A DNA stretch of 64,000 bases from Spirosoma aureum (GTDB lineage: Bacteria; Bacteroidota; Bacteroidia; Cytophagales; Spirosomataceae). Below, piece by piece: positions 45,405 through 54,444 of this stretch. The translations under genes and the position numbers were made by a program. Every line of letters begins with the position of its first letter. Position 1 is the stretch's first letter. The notes beneath the pieces are model-generated. The model did not search any database, was not told where the DNA came from, and worked only from the letters and a program-made list of their open reading frames with translations. The stretch is taken from NCBI RefSeq assembly GCF_011604685.1, contig NZ_CP050063.1:1572501-1636500 (forward strand). The letters run 5' to 3'.

Positions 45405-46283
45405 TTATTCGTAGAAGTGAGCCCAGTTTTTCATTGTCCAGAGAACAATACGGTCGGCTAGACGTGGAAAATACCGATTCATGAAGTAATTAAGTTTACC
45501 CGTGGGTGAGAGAATCGTTTTTTTTCGTCGTCGATGAATATGCTTTAACAGGGCCCGGGCTACTTCAGTCTGGGTCATTTGCCAACGTGGATTTCGATAA
45601 GCAATTGGCACAGGGTTTCCATGGCCGTCAAGTACCCGTTTGTCGGGATCATTCTCGGTAAAACCAATGTGAACCACACCAAAATGAATGCCCGTTGGAT
45701 GAAGCTCAAGCTGTAGCGTATGCGCCAGATTGACAAGTGCGGCTTTACCGGCGCAATAGGCTGAACCACTGGGCATTCCATTCAGCGCCGAGATACTAGA
45801 AATAAATGTGACGCTTCCGGCAGATTGGATAAGATAGGGGAGTGCGGCTTTAAGCGGATAGACCGAGCCATAGACATTGCTGTCTAATACACGTTGAAAA
45901 ATATCCGGTGCGAGATCTACAAAATAGGCTCGCATCGATATGCTCGCATTCGTAACAAGGATATCAATACGACCAAATGCCTTTATGGCCGTCGAAATCA
46001 GCAATTCGCACTGAGCGAAATCGGTCACGTCTGCCAGGCAACTAACCACCTGATGCCCTTCCCGTTGAAAGTCAATTCGGGTTTGCTCCAGTCGGTCAAG
46101 ATGTAGACCATTGAGCACAACACTGGCCCCTTGCTGGCAGAGTTCACGGGCGGTTGCACGGCCGATACCTGATTCGGAACCGGTGACTATGGCTACTTTT
46201 CCGGCAAAAAGAGCGGATGCTCCAGAGCTACTTTTTTTGAGTTTCTGCTGCTCAGAGAAGATAGGGTTAGCGGCAATGTTCAC
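45405..46283 (-). CDS. SDR-family oxidoreductase
   Basis: About 293 residues if read from a GTG at 46283, which lies 4 bases past the stop of the upstream epimerase gene; a longer frame to 46373 would overlap that gene by 86 bases. The classical SDR features are present: cofactor motif VTGSESGIGRATAREL, NAS-like VTNASISMRA, catalytic Ser in FISSISALNG, and Tyr-x3-Lys in SAYCAGKAALVNL. It reduces or oxidises an unidentified substrate with NAD(P). A C-terminal tail with HIHRRRKKTILSPTGKLNYF and a hydrophobic end suggests membrane association. Confidence 0.85.
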   Translation of the reverse strand: MNIAANPIFSEQQKLKKSSSGASALFAGKVAIVTGSESGIGRATARELCQQGASVVLNGLHLDRLEQTRIDFQREGHQVVSCLADVTDFAQCELLISTAIKAFGRIDILVTNASISMRAYFVDLAPDIFQRVLDSNVYGSVYPLKAALPYLIQSAGSVTFISSISALNGMPSGSAYCAGKAALVNLAHTLQLELHPTGIHFGVVHIGFTENDPDKRVLDGHGNPVPIAYRNPRWQMTQTEVARALLKHIHRRRKKTILSPTGKLNYFMNRYFPRLADRIVLWTMKNWAHFYE

Positions 46284-46287
46284 CCGT

Positions 46288-47274
46288 TTAGAGGTAATTA
46301 TGGGTTCGGAACCAGTCAAAAGCCTGCCTAACAGCGACCCGGATTGGAGTCTGGGGTAAGTTGAGTGCATCAATTGCTTTTTTTACACGAAAGTAGTGCC
46401 CGTCATTGGCGACCATCGCCATGGCTGAATTAAGACGGGTTGGATGCCCAAGTAGTCGTAGCTGTACTTCACTTAGCTGACCAATTAATGACGCTAGTAG
46501 GGGAGGAACAGAGAAGACAGGTTTGCTGATTTTTGATACATCGGCCACAAGCGAAAAAAACTCCCGGTAACTTAAGTTCTCATTGCCCAGAATATACGAC
46601 TCACCAACGGCTCCCATTGTTAAGGCATTCACCGTTGCGGTGGCTACATCAGCAACATGAACGTAATTTTTTCCGCCAACCGGAATGCCTGCCACTTGCC
46701 GTCGATACAGAGCCAGTAGCAGTGAATTTGATGTGATTTTATAATCCAGAGGGCCAATCATAAATGTCGGATGGACTAGTACTGCCGGGAGTGCATCGCT
46801 TTGAACCGCCTGAAGGACCAGATCGGTTGCTGCCCGTTTGCTATCCATATAATCCAGGCCATACCGAGCTCCCATGTAGGGTAAAGTTTCATCGCCGGGG
46901 TTATTTCTGGTACCAAATCCAAAGACGTTGGCCGTTCCTATAAAGATCAGCCGTTCAATATCGGCCTGCACGGCAGCGGCCAAAACGGCTGCCGTACCGT
47001 TAATGTTACTATCGACAACTGCTCGTGAACGAGCTGGATTAACCTGTGTCAAAGCACCGGCATGAATAACATAATCACAACCATAGGTTGCTGCCCGTAC
47101 ATTTGCTGGCTCACGAAGATCACCCGTCCAGATATCTAATGGTAAACCGTCGAGTGCACGCTTGTCACTTCCCGGACGAACAAACGCCCGGACAGCATAA
47201 CCACGCTGAAGTAATTCCCGGCATAAATGCCCGCCCAGAAAACCGTTGGCGCCCGTCAGCAATACCGTTTTCAT
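46288..47274 (-). CDS. NAD-dependent epimerase/dehydratase (extended SDR)
   Basis: A 328-residue extended SDR. The N-terminus KTVLLTGANGFLGGHLCREL holds GxxGxxG, then AFVRPGSDKRALDGLPLDIW indicating NADP-type binding, and YGLDYMDSKRAATDL the catalytic Tyr-x3-Lys. It resembles the dihydroflavonol-4-reductase/3-beta-HSD-like branch (VHPTFMIGPLDYKITSNSLL, GKNYVHVADVATATVNAL). It is the middle gene of a run with a glycosyltransferase and another SDR, so the substrate may be a lipid or polyketide-like aglycone, which is inference. Confidence 0.85.
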   Translation of the reverse strand: MKTVLLTGANGFLGGHLCRELLQRGYAVRAFVRPGSDKRALDGLPLDIWTGDLREPANVRAATYGCDYVIHAGALTQVNPARSRAVVDSNINGTAAVLAAAVQADIERLIFIGTANVFGFGTRNNPGDETLPYMGARYGLDYMDSKRAATDLVLQAVQSDALPAVLVHPTFMIGPLDYKITSNSLLLALYRRQVAGIPVGGKNYVHVADVATATVNALTMGAVGESYILGNENLSYREFFSLVADVSKISKPVFSVPPLLASLIGQLSEVQLRLLGHPTRLNSAMAMVANDGHYFRVKKAIDALNLPQTPIRVAVRQAFDWFRTHNYL

Positions 47275-47335
47275 ACGCTTATCAATGCATGATCTAAAGT
47301 GTATGGCACAAACTGTTTCTGTTCTACTTCATTTT

Positions 47336-48028
47336 CTATACATTTTTCAGCATTCGTTTATACGTGCGGGCAATTCGCATTGGCGACACATCCATAAAAA
47401 AGAGTGAAAATGCGGTTAGATTAGCTATCTGGACACGCAACCAGCTGTTCGCTTCATACTTGCGGGCCGAGACGATAACATCCTTGGGAATAATGCAAAA
47501 TCGAGCTATTGACCGAATGCGGGCAATAATATCAAAGTCTTCCATGACAACGTAGCGTTCGCGAAATCCACCCAGTTTGTCAAACAATGAACGTGTAATG
47601 AACAATGTTTGATCACCCCCGCGACTCATTAGCCCTGGAAAGCGAGTGCCATAACTGTTCAGCCGTAATAAAGGATGAGACGACGCAAAACGAAACCGAT
47701 AACACCCAGCCTCATTCCCATCTGTTAGTGAATTGGTGATGTCGGCCACAAAATCAGGATGAATTTTTATATCGGCATGGACGAAGTAAAGTACATTACC
47801 TGTAGTAAGCCGGGCTCCATAATTCATCTGATAGGCGCGTCCGGGCAGGGGAGAAACAATAACGCTGGCCCCTGCCTGTTTTGCTCGTTCTATAGTCTGA
47901 TCGGAACTGCCTCCGTCAACGACGAGCACATCAACTACATCCTGACCACCATACGTTTTAATGTCGTGCACCAGTTGTCCAATGTTATTGGCTTCGTTAA
48001 GTGTTGGTATTATAACGCTAAGCATCAT
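47336..48028 (-). CDS. Family 2 glycosyltransferase (TIGR04283-like)
   Basis: About 230 residues from the tandem ATGs at 48028/48025 (MMLSVIIPTLNEANNIGQLV). The GT-A fold is shown by VVDGGSSDQTIERAKQAG and VLYFVHADIKIHPDFVADI, whose HAD-like acidic pair coordinates the metal-sugar nucleotide, and by SRGGDQTLFITRSLFDKLGG and ERYVVMEDFDIIARIR. These blocks match the TIGR04283 transferase group. The acceptor is unknown. It is the first of three co-directional genes. The frame extending to 48154 is unconserved. Confidence 0.88.
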   Translation of the reverse strand: MMLSVIIPTLNEANNIGQLVHDIKTYGGQDVVDVLVVDGGSSDQTIERAKQAGASVIVSPLPGRAYQMNYGARLTTGNVLYFVHADIKIHPDFVADITNSLTDGNEAGCYRFRFASSHPLLRLNSYGTRFPGLMSRGGDQTLFITRSLFDKLGGFRERYVVMEDFDIIARIRSIARFCIIPKDVIVSARKYEANSWLRVQIANLTAFSLFFMDVSPMRIARTYKRMLKNV

Positions 48029-48354
48029 AATCAATGAACAGTTTTCACTTATATACCGCAATGCTGGGTTGCCTTTGATAACAGAAAAGCTTATCCAATA
48101 GACTGACGGTCTGACGGTTGTATACTTCCCGGAAGCAACGACATACCACCTCATGTAGTACTTACGACATAATTAACCGATAGGATTGCCCGATCACTCA
48201 ATTTCTGAAACGATGATACAGCGGGCACTAACGATTGTAACAAATCGCTCCCCACATGATCCAGCTACGAGAAGAAAAATGATATCGGATTATTTCTGGT
48301 TGAATCAGTAGGGATAGTCGGGAAATTAGAAAGTACCCGGAAAATGGCAGGCAT
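48029..48354. other. Spacer without a recognised gene
   Basis: Both flanking genes are on the minus strand, so the promoter of the glycosyltransferase gene should be here, but no consensus -7 box was found. It contains a tandem CTGACGGT-CTGACGGT-like repeat near 48103-48118. Confidence 0.35.
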
Positions 48355-48389
48355 AAAAAAAGGTCTTCATGCACATAAGCATGAAGACC
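48355..48389 (-). terminator. Intrinsic terminator of the SusC-SusD-DUF4397 operon
   Basis: On the minus strand GGTCTTCATGC (48389-48379) pairs with GCATGAAGACC (48372-48362) around a 6-base loop, followed by seven T (complement of 48355-48361). Confidence 0.9.
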
Positions 48390-48409
48390 CTGGAAGGTTT
48401 ACGAGAAAA

Positions 48410-49174
48410 TTACCGGTTCGTAGAAACCGTTATACCCACCGCTCTTGCGCCTGTTCCGCCCACAATTCCTCTGGCGATAAATGTGTAGAATCGACCAGCG
48501 TATGGCTGTAAAGTCGTTGCCGCACCCACAAGCGTCGTTGTACCTGCTGCCCGAAGCTGCACCGGTACGGCAGTGGTATTATAGGCAATAGCCGGAATGG
48601 CCGTGAACGTAGCAACACCTTTCAACGGCGCTACACCAGTGGCAACAACTGCACCGTTTATGGCAAGGTCATACGTAGCACTGGCATCGGCTCCCGATAC
48701 CAAATTGATAAAGCGAACGTAGGCTTTAGTTGGATCAGCTGCTGTGAGATTATCGGTCAGAATCAGGCTGCTGTAAGCTGGTGCATTCCCGTAAAAAAAC
48801 ACCGATGTATACGTGTCGGCCTGAGTCGTAAGGTCGGTTGTAGCCAATGTGGCATCCGAACTGGCCGTAGTGCTGGCAGGGGCTACAATTTTCACTTTAG
48901 CAGTGCCTGGTGTTACCAGCGCGTAATCCAGAGCTGGAAATGAGTTTGTGTAACTCAGTGGAAGCGATGTGGCTGGCGGTACGGTATTTACGCCCGAAAA
49001 TTTTTGATCGTTTACGTAAATGTCGACTCCTGTCACGTCGGGAGCCAGGTTATAAAATTTCACCCGGGCACCTGTTGAAGGAGCCACCGAATCCAAAAAA
49101 TTAGCTTCATCGCCACAGGCGAGCAATAGCAGGCCAGTGCTAAAGAGCAATATTGATTTTAGAATATGTTTCAT
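48410..49174 (-). CDS. DUF4397-domain lipoprotein
   Basis: A 254-residue lipoprotein: signal MKHILKSILLFSTGLLLLAC with lipobox LLAC. Two repeats of the DUF4397 type are seen, beginning ARVKFYNLAPDVTGVDIYVN and AYVRFINLVSGADASATYDL, each a small beta sandwich. Members are surface or periplasmic and of unknown function. It lies 81 bases after SusD and before the operon terminator, which suggests that it works with the SusC/SusD pair, perhaps as an accessory surface protein. Confidence 0.88.
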   Translation of the reverse strand: MKHILKSILLFSTGLLLLACGDEANFLDSVAPSTGARVKFYNLAPDVTGVDIYVNDQKFSGVNTVPPATSLPLSYTNSFPALDYALVTPGTAKVKIVAPASTTASSDATLATTDLTTQADTYTSVFFYGNAPAYSSLILTDNLTAADPTKAYVRFINLVSGADASATYDLAINGAVVATGVAPLKGVATFTAIPAIAYNTTAVPVQLRAAGTTTLVGAATTLQPYAGRFYTFIARGIVGGTGARAVGITVSTNR

Positions 49175-49255
49175 GTTGACGTGGTATCGGCTTTTTAGTA
49201 CCTGTCTTTGTTCTCTTAAGTAGGTGTCGATTCCAGAAAATCGACACCACCCAAT

Positions 49256-50779
49256 TTATTTCTGGATAAACCACGGTTCAACGGTGTGGTAATCAAGCGC
49301 ATTTCCGCCGTATTTGTCCAGCGATGCCCGGTTCCAGACATACTCTGAATTGTAACGTGGCCGTACCCGATAGGCAATTTTCCCGTTGTTATCGGGGAAA
49401 AGCTGCTCTGTTGATGGCGGTGTGAAACCCGTATAGACAGTTGGTGCATAGCGATAACGGCGCATATCGACCCAGGTTTCGATGATTCCATGCCCGACTA
49501 AGGCGAGGTACTTCTGCAGCATGATGTCGCTGATTTTCAGATCGGATGCAGCTTGTGCTACTGCAGCACTGGCCAGATATTTTGCCTTATCGGCCGCGGC
49601 CACACCCGCATAGTCGAGGGCGGCCCCAATTCCGGCCTGATAAGCAGTCAGGGCCATCGCCTTATCGCCTTTGATAAACGCGGCTTCTGCCTTAATGAAT
49701 TGGATTTCGGAGTAAGTCAGGATTGGAAACGGCGCACCGTCTTTGTAAACGTACTTACCTGGCGTGGTGCCCGCTACGACAAGGTTGGGTAATTCGCCCC
49801 AGAAAGTTGGAATGCGTTTGGTATTGCCATTCAGGTTGTTGGGGTCGCCCTGTGTAGGTGTCACACCGCGATAAACACCATCGGGTGAGGCAGTGGTCAA
49901 GATGGATTGGCGAGGATCGACAACCCCTTTAAATACACGACCATCGAGCAGGCTCACCAGAAAATCAGTTTGCCGATAGGTACCCAGATTGCTTCGGGAA
50001 GGACCAAAAAAGTTGGCCAGAGCCGAATTGCCGCCTGCTGTAAATGGTACGTTGAAATTATCGGCATTGCTGGCCAGCGACTTATTGCAGAAATCAATTA
50101 CGGCATCGGGTTTGTACGTGCTTTTGTTGCTGATGTGGTTGGCATTACGGGCCAATACGCCATAAACGAACTTGATCCATTTGCTGCGATCGCCACCGTA
50201 GGTCAGATCGCCCCGCGCCAGTGATGCCTGCGACACATTGCCATCGGTACGGTTAAGGTCGGTCAGCGCGTCATTGGCCAGCTTCTGAACGTACGCATAG
50301 ACTTCTTCCTGCGTGTCATAATCGAATACATACCGGTTTGGCTCGAAGGCTTCTTTCAGAATAATTTCGCCGTGGTAGTCGGTAGTTGTCTGCCAGCTCC
50401 AGGCAAACATGGCTTTTGCGACACCACTATAATCCCATTTTTGTTTGGCTGTAGCATCGTCCAGCATGAGCTGGATGTTTGCGCCAAGATTCCAGTAATG
50501 CGTCCGCCAGATGTTCCCGGCATTATCGGAACCCGCATTATAACCCATCCGATCCCACGTATCATTAGCCGTAGCTTCGCCCCAGTTCTGGATGTATTTG
50601 CCGATAAAGCGGGAGTCGAATTGTTCAGCAAAGGCCAGATTGGCCAACATGGGCGGTAATAAGACGTAGCCCTCCGCAATTTGCGGATTCGAGGGGTCAC
50701 GGTTTATGTCGAGGTATTTTTCACAGCTACTAAGCGTAAGCAGGCCCAGTAGTAACGTGAGAATTGTCAGTCGTTTCAT
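49256..50779 (-). CDS. SusD/RagB-family nutrient-binding outer membrane lipoprotein
   Basis: A 507-residue lipoprotein: signal MKRLTILTLLLGLLTLSSC with lipobox TLSSC followed by EKYLDINRDPSNPQIA, typical of the SusD-like_2 group. Helical TPR-like parts alternate with loops, and near the C-terminus are TYSEIQFIKAEAAFIKGDKAMALTAYQ, the conserved SusD block, and ISDIMLQKYLALVGHGIIETW. It caps the SusC barrel and captures the ligand. The ligand is unknown; no glycosidase gene is nearby, so it need not be a sugar. Confidence 0.94.
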   Translation of the reverse strand: MKRLTILTLLLGLLTLSSCEKYLDINRDPSNPQIAEGYVLLPPMLANLAFAEQFDSRFIGKYIQNWGEATANDTWDRMGYNAGSDNAGNIWRTHYWNLGANIQLMLDDATAKQKWDYSGVAKAMFAWSWQTTTDYHGEIILKEAFEPNRYVFDYDTQEEVYAYVQKLANDALTDLNRTDGNVSQASLARGDLTYGGDRSKWIKFVYGVLARNANHISNKSTYKPDAVIDFCNKSLASNADNFNVPFTAGGNSALANFFGPSRSNLGTYRQTDFLVSLLDGRVFKGVVDPRQSILTTASPDGVYRGVTPTQGDPNNLNGNTKRIPTFWGELPNLVVAGTTPGKYVYKDGAPFPILTYSEIQFIKAEAAFIKGDKAMALTAYQAGIGAALDYAGVAAADKAKYLASAAVAQAASDLKISDIMLQKYLALVGHGIIETWVDMRRYRYAPTVYTGFTPPSTEQLFPDNNGKIAYRVRPRYNSEYVWNRASLDKYGGNALDYHTVEPWFIQK

Positions 50780-50895
50780 TGATGTTATGACGTTTATAGT
50801 GTCGGATTTAGCTGTGGTATTGCATTGGCCGTTTTCGGTGCAGTTCTCTAACTTGCCTCAGTCCGAAAATTGATAATCAACTCCACATTCCATTT

Positions 50896-53800
50896 CTAGA
50901 ATCCAATTCGGAAACCTGCTGATAAACCGCGGGGAACAGACAGTGTACCATAGTCGATACCAGCCGCACCAACACCACCTGAGGTTGCCGTTGTGCCATT
51001 TACGTTCGGATCAGCTCCGGTGTAATTCGTCAGTAGAAATAGATCGGTCCCGTTTACGAAAACACTGGCCTGCTTGAAAACCTTTCCCTTATTAAGCACC
51101 GATGACGGCAGCACATAGCTAATCGTTACATCGCGCAGACGAAGCCAGTTGATGTCTTTCTCAACAAATTCTGACTCTGGGACCGAGTTGTAATAATCGG
51201 TCGAACGTAGCGACGGTATTACCTGAATCGTGTTTGGCGTTGGCGTACCTGTGTCTTCTTTGCCATCACGCAGTACACCCTTAAATACAACAGGCGTATC
51301 GCGATCCAGTGATTTTTTGCTCAGGCCATTGCGCCAGAGATACATGGCCGTACCGTTGAACACATCACCTCCTTTGCGGATGTCGAGCAGGAACGACAAG
51401 CTCAATGATTTGTAACGGAACGAATTAGTTAAACCAATGCTGAAATCAGGATTCCGGTCGCCAATGGGCAAAAAGTTAGCGTTCGTAATGGGCAATCCAT
51501 TGGCGGGATTGACCAGAATATCCCCGTTTTTGTTGCGGGCATAACTGTAACCGCCGATAGCGGTTGCCGAGCCGCTTCCCCGTTGGTAATAGTTAAAGTT
51601 GTAGCTCCGGTAAGCCGGGTTATCACTGGGGAAATACGATTGGAGATTATTCACAAATGCACTGGAACGGGCATTGAGGTAGACCCATGTGTCGGAGTTG
51701 TAATATTCCGGTACCTCAGCTGGCAGGCTTTTAACATCTGTTTTCAGCTTTGTAAAGTTCAAAATCACATCCCAGCCAAAATCAGCCTTCTTAACCGGCG
51801 ACCCTTTTAATTGAAGCTCAACGCCCCGGTTGTTGAAAGTACCGCCGTTGAGCAGGCCGAAGATAAAGCCCGTTCCATAGCTAAGACGTTGGGTCACGAT
51901 CTGCTGCGACAAGGTTTTGTTGTAGTAAGCAAAGTCGAGTCCTAACCGGCCACCAAAAAACATCAACTCTGTACCCAATTCATAGCTTTCGCCCCGTTCC
52001 GGTTTCAGGTTTGGGTTGCTGCCGTAGAAACCATAGGCAAAACCACCGCCGGTCGATGTCTGTGGAACCAGCGTTGAGTTAACCTGATAGGGCGGAGCAT
52101 CGCGGCCTGTTTGTCCATAACTGGCCCGCAGTTTACCGTAATAGAACGTATTGCCCCGATTTTTTAAACCTGGCAGGTCAGAGAAGTTGAACGCCAGAGA
52201 AGCCGCCGGATAAAAGAAACTCCGATTCGCGGCTGGCAGTGTCGACGACCAGTCATTCCGGCCTGTCAGGGTTAGAATCAGCAACTCATCGTAGTTCAGG
52301 GTCAGACTTCCCAATACGCTCTGCAACCGTTGCTGGGTCTGGGTATATTTGTTGCGCTGCGTGGTTGGGTCGGTGTTGTTGGTCGAGTTGAAATCGGGCA
52401 GATAAAGTTTTTCGCCGTAAGCCGTTGTGACTTTATAACTGCGGTCGTCAATCGTAGTCCCTAGCAACAGCGATGTGCTCAGCTTGCCGAAGTTTTTCTT
52501 TACAGTAGCCAGCAAGTTGCCATTCAATAACTGATTATTTTCCAGCGCATTTTCAACCGACCCTTTTGTGGTAAAACCGCCGAGCGTTGCATCGGTTCCC
52601 TGCCACGATTCCGGATTCAAGAACAAGTTGCTTTGGGTCGAATAAATATCGGCACCAAACCGCCCGGTCAGACTTAGCCAGGGCGTAGGATTGTAGTTCA
52701 GCTGGAAGTTGGTAATTGTCCGGTTCGTAATATCACCACTCTTATTTTTATTGACGGAGAAGAATGGATTGTCGGGTTCCTGCTGGTTAATGCTGCCGAG
52801 TAGAATCCGGCGGGTTCCATCGGGATTCAGATAGTTCGTTATATCGTCGTTGGCAGGCCAACTCAGCAGACCCAGTAAAAAGCCATTGTTACCCCGAATG
52901 GCCTTGTCAACCTGGGTGTTAACATAGTTGAACGATGTCATCACGTCCAGCTTAGGGCTAATTTTAGCTGTTCCGGTCAAGCGTACCGACAAGCGTTTGT
53001 AGCCAGTTGTCGGTACTACCCCCGACTGGTTGGTGTAGTTCGTCGACAGCCGATAGGTTGCATTGTCGCTTCCACCTTCTATGCCTACGTTGTGCACCTG
53101 CGTAAATCCTTTCTTGAAAAAGCTGTGGACGTTGTCGTAGATCGGAGCATCGGCGGCATATTTAGGACCAAAATACGTCGTGGCATTCGCGTTGGAGTAG
53201 CCAAGTGTACCACGTCCATAGGTCGTTTGCGCTTCGGGGAAACGATATACTTCAGTACTCTGAAAACGATTATCATACGTTACGCGGCCGGGGCCTTTAG
53301 CGCCTTTTTTCGTCGTAATAACAATGGCACCTGATGAGGCATCGATCCCATACAGAGCAGCGGCTTCAGGGCCTTTCAATACGGTAATGCTTTCGATATC
53401 GTTGGGATTGATATCGGCCGCCCGGTTTAAGTAGTCATTGTCGCGGTTAGGACGGTTAGACACCAGTGCTCCCTGATTGAAGGTACGGTTGTCGATGGGC
53501 AGACCGTCGACAACAAACAGTGGCTGGTTGTTGCCGCCAATCGAACTGGCTCCACGTAGTTGAATCGAGGCCGATGCCCCTGGCGTGCCTGAGGTCGTTG
53601 TCATCGTCAGACCAGCTACCCGCCCTTGCATACCTACCAGAAAATTGTCGCGCTGAGCATTGGAAATATCGGTGCCTTTGACTTCGCCTACCGAGTATCC
53701 TAGCGCCCGCTTCTCCTGTTTGATGCCAAGCGCTGTGACAACGACTTCGTTCAGTTCGGAGGAAGATTCAAGCAAACTAACATTGATCTGGTCTCTGGAA

Positions 53801-54063
53801 CCCACTTCAACTGTTTGACTGACCATGCCGATCAGGCTAATAACGAGCGATGAATTTGAACCAACGGCAATTTTGTAATTTCCATTACCATCTGTTGTTG
53901 TACCCCGGCTGGTGCCTTTGACCTGTATGTTGGCGCCAGGTAGTACGGCGCCATCGGTGGCTGATGTGACCTTGCCCGTGACCACTCGATCCTGAGCATA
54001 AGCCTCTACCAGCACTGATAATCCAACCAATAGCAGTACAAGGCTGCGTATAAGTGATTGCAT
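50896..54063 (-). CDS. SusC/RagA-family TonB-linked outer membrane transporter
   Basis: A 1055-residue protein. Signal peptide to about residue 23 (LVEAYAQ), then the carboxypeptidase-regulatory-like domain (VVTGKVTSATDGAVLPGANI, DGNGNYKIAV), the TonB plug with VVTALGIKQEKRALGYSVGE and IQLRGASSIGGNNQPLFVVDG, and a 22-strand barrel ending PRGLSAGFRIGF. The N-terminus has no FecR-type extension, so regulation is likely not by an anti-sigma factor. It is the first gene of the SusC-SusD-DUF4397 operon. A small hairpin (54108-54125) lies in the leader. Confidence 0.95.
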   Translation of the reverse strand: MQSLIRSLVLLLVGLSVLVEAYAQDRVVTGKVTSATDGAVLPGANIQVKGTSRGTTTDGNGNYKIAVGSNSSLVISLIGMVSQTVEVGSRDQINVSLLESSSELNEVVVTALGIKQEKRALGYSVGEVKGTDISNAQRDNFLVGMQGRVAGLTMTTTSGTPGASASIQLRGASSIGGNNQPLFVVDGLPIDNRTFNQGALVSNRPNRDNDYLNRAADINPNDIESITVLKGPEAAALYGIDASSGAIVITTKKGAKGPGRVTYDNRFQSTEVYRFPEAQTTYGRGTLGYSNANATTYFGPKYAADAPIYDNVHSFFKKGFTQVHNVGIEGGSDNATYRLSTNYTNQSGVVPTTGYKRLSVRLTGTAKISPKLDVMTSFNYVNTQVDKAIRGNNGFLLGLLSWPANDDITNYLNPDGTRRILLGSINQQEPDNPFFSVNKNKSGDITNRTITNFQLNYNPTPWLSLTGRFGADIYSTQSNLFLNPESWQGTDATLGGFTTKGSVENALENNQLLNGNLLATVKKNFGKLSTSLLLGTTIDDRSYKVTTAYGEKLYLPDFNSTNNTDPTTQRNKYTQTQQRLQSVLGSLTLNYDELLILTLTGRNDWSSTLPAANRSFFYPAASLAFNFSDLPGLKNRGNTFYYGKLRASYGQTGRDAPPYQVNSTLVPQTSTGGGFAYGFYGSNPNLKPERGESYELGTELMFFGGRLGLDFAYYNKTLSQQIVTQRLSYGTGFIFGLLNGGTFNNRGVELQLKGSPVKKADFGWDVILNFTKLKTDVKSLPAEVPEYYNSDTWVYLNARSSAFVNNLQSYFPSDNPAYRSYNFNYYQRGSGSATAIGGYSYARNKNGDILVNPANGLPITNANFLPIGDRNPDFSIGLTNSFRYKSLSLSFLLDIRKGGDVFNGTAMYLWRNGLSKKSLDRDTPVVFKGVLRDGKEDTGTPTPNTIQVIPSLRSTDYYNSVPESEFVEKDINWLRLRDVTISYVLPSSVLNKGKVFKQASVFVNGTDLFLLTNYTGADPNVNGTTATSGGVGAAGIDYGTLSVPRGLSAGFRIGF

Positions 54064-54107
54064 AAGCAGAAAAGGTTAAGAAAATATTGATGAAAACTAT
54101 CTCAAAA

Positions 54108-54125
54108 TTGGCTTAAAAAAGCCAA
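54108..54125 (-). promoter_or_regulatory. Short hairpin in the susC leader
   Basis: TTGGCT at 54108-54113 and AGCCAA at 54120-54125 around a 6-base AT loop, about 45 bases upstream of the susC start. Possible mRNA-level control, but it is short. Confidence 0.3.
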
Positions 54126-54275
54126 AGACGCAACTATATAGGATGAATTGACTAGTGGCGGGTTGTTTTTGAACTTTATCTAGAAAAAATGGACGTACTG
54201 TGTTGGATTATATTTTGGCTTTGCTTATTTAAGTAGAATTTTATTTGTATTTATCGAGTTTGAATCAAAATATTA

Positions 54276-54305
54276 TTTGACAATCGTATTAAGTGCCTAT
54301 ATTTG
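54276..54305 (+). promoter_or_regulatory. Promoter of the HisC-like aminotransferase gene
   Basis: TTTG at 54276-54279 and TAtaTTTG at 54298-54305 with an 18-base gap match the Bacteroidota -33/-7 consensus (TTTG, about 19-21 bases, TAnnTTTG). A leader of about 130 bases follows to the start at 54445. Confidence 0.6.
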
Positions 54306-54444
54306 TTGTATTAAAGTTGGTGCAACAAAACAGTCTTTCTATATCGATTACCTATCGCCGGATTACAGGCAGTAATCGCTCGATGAATTAAGTTATTCGT
54401 ACTTATTCTCAACATTCCTTTTGTCTTAATACCAACGCTCACCT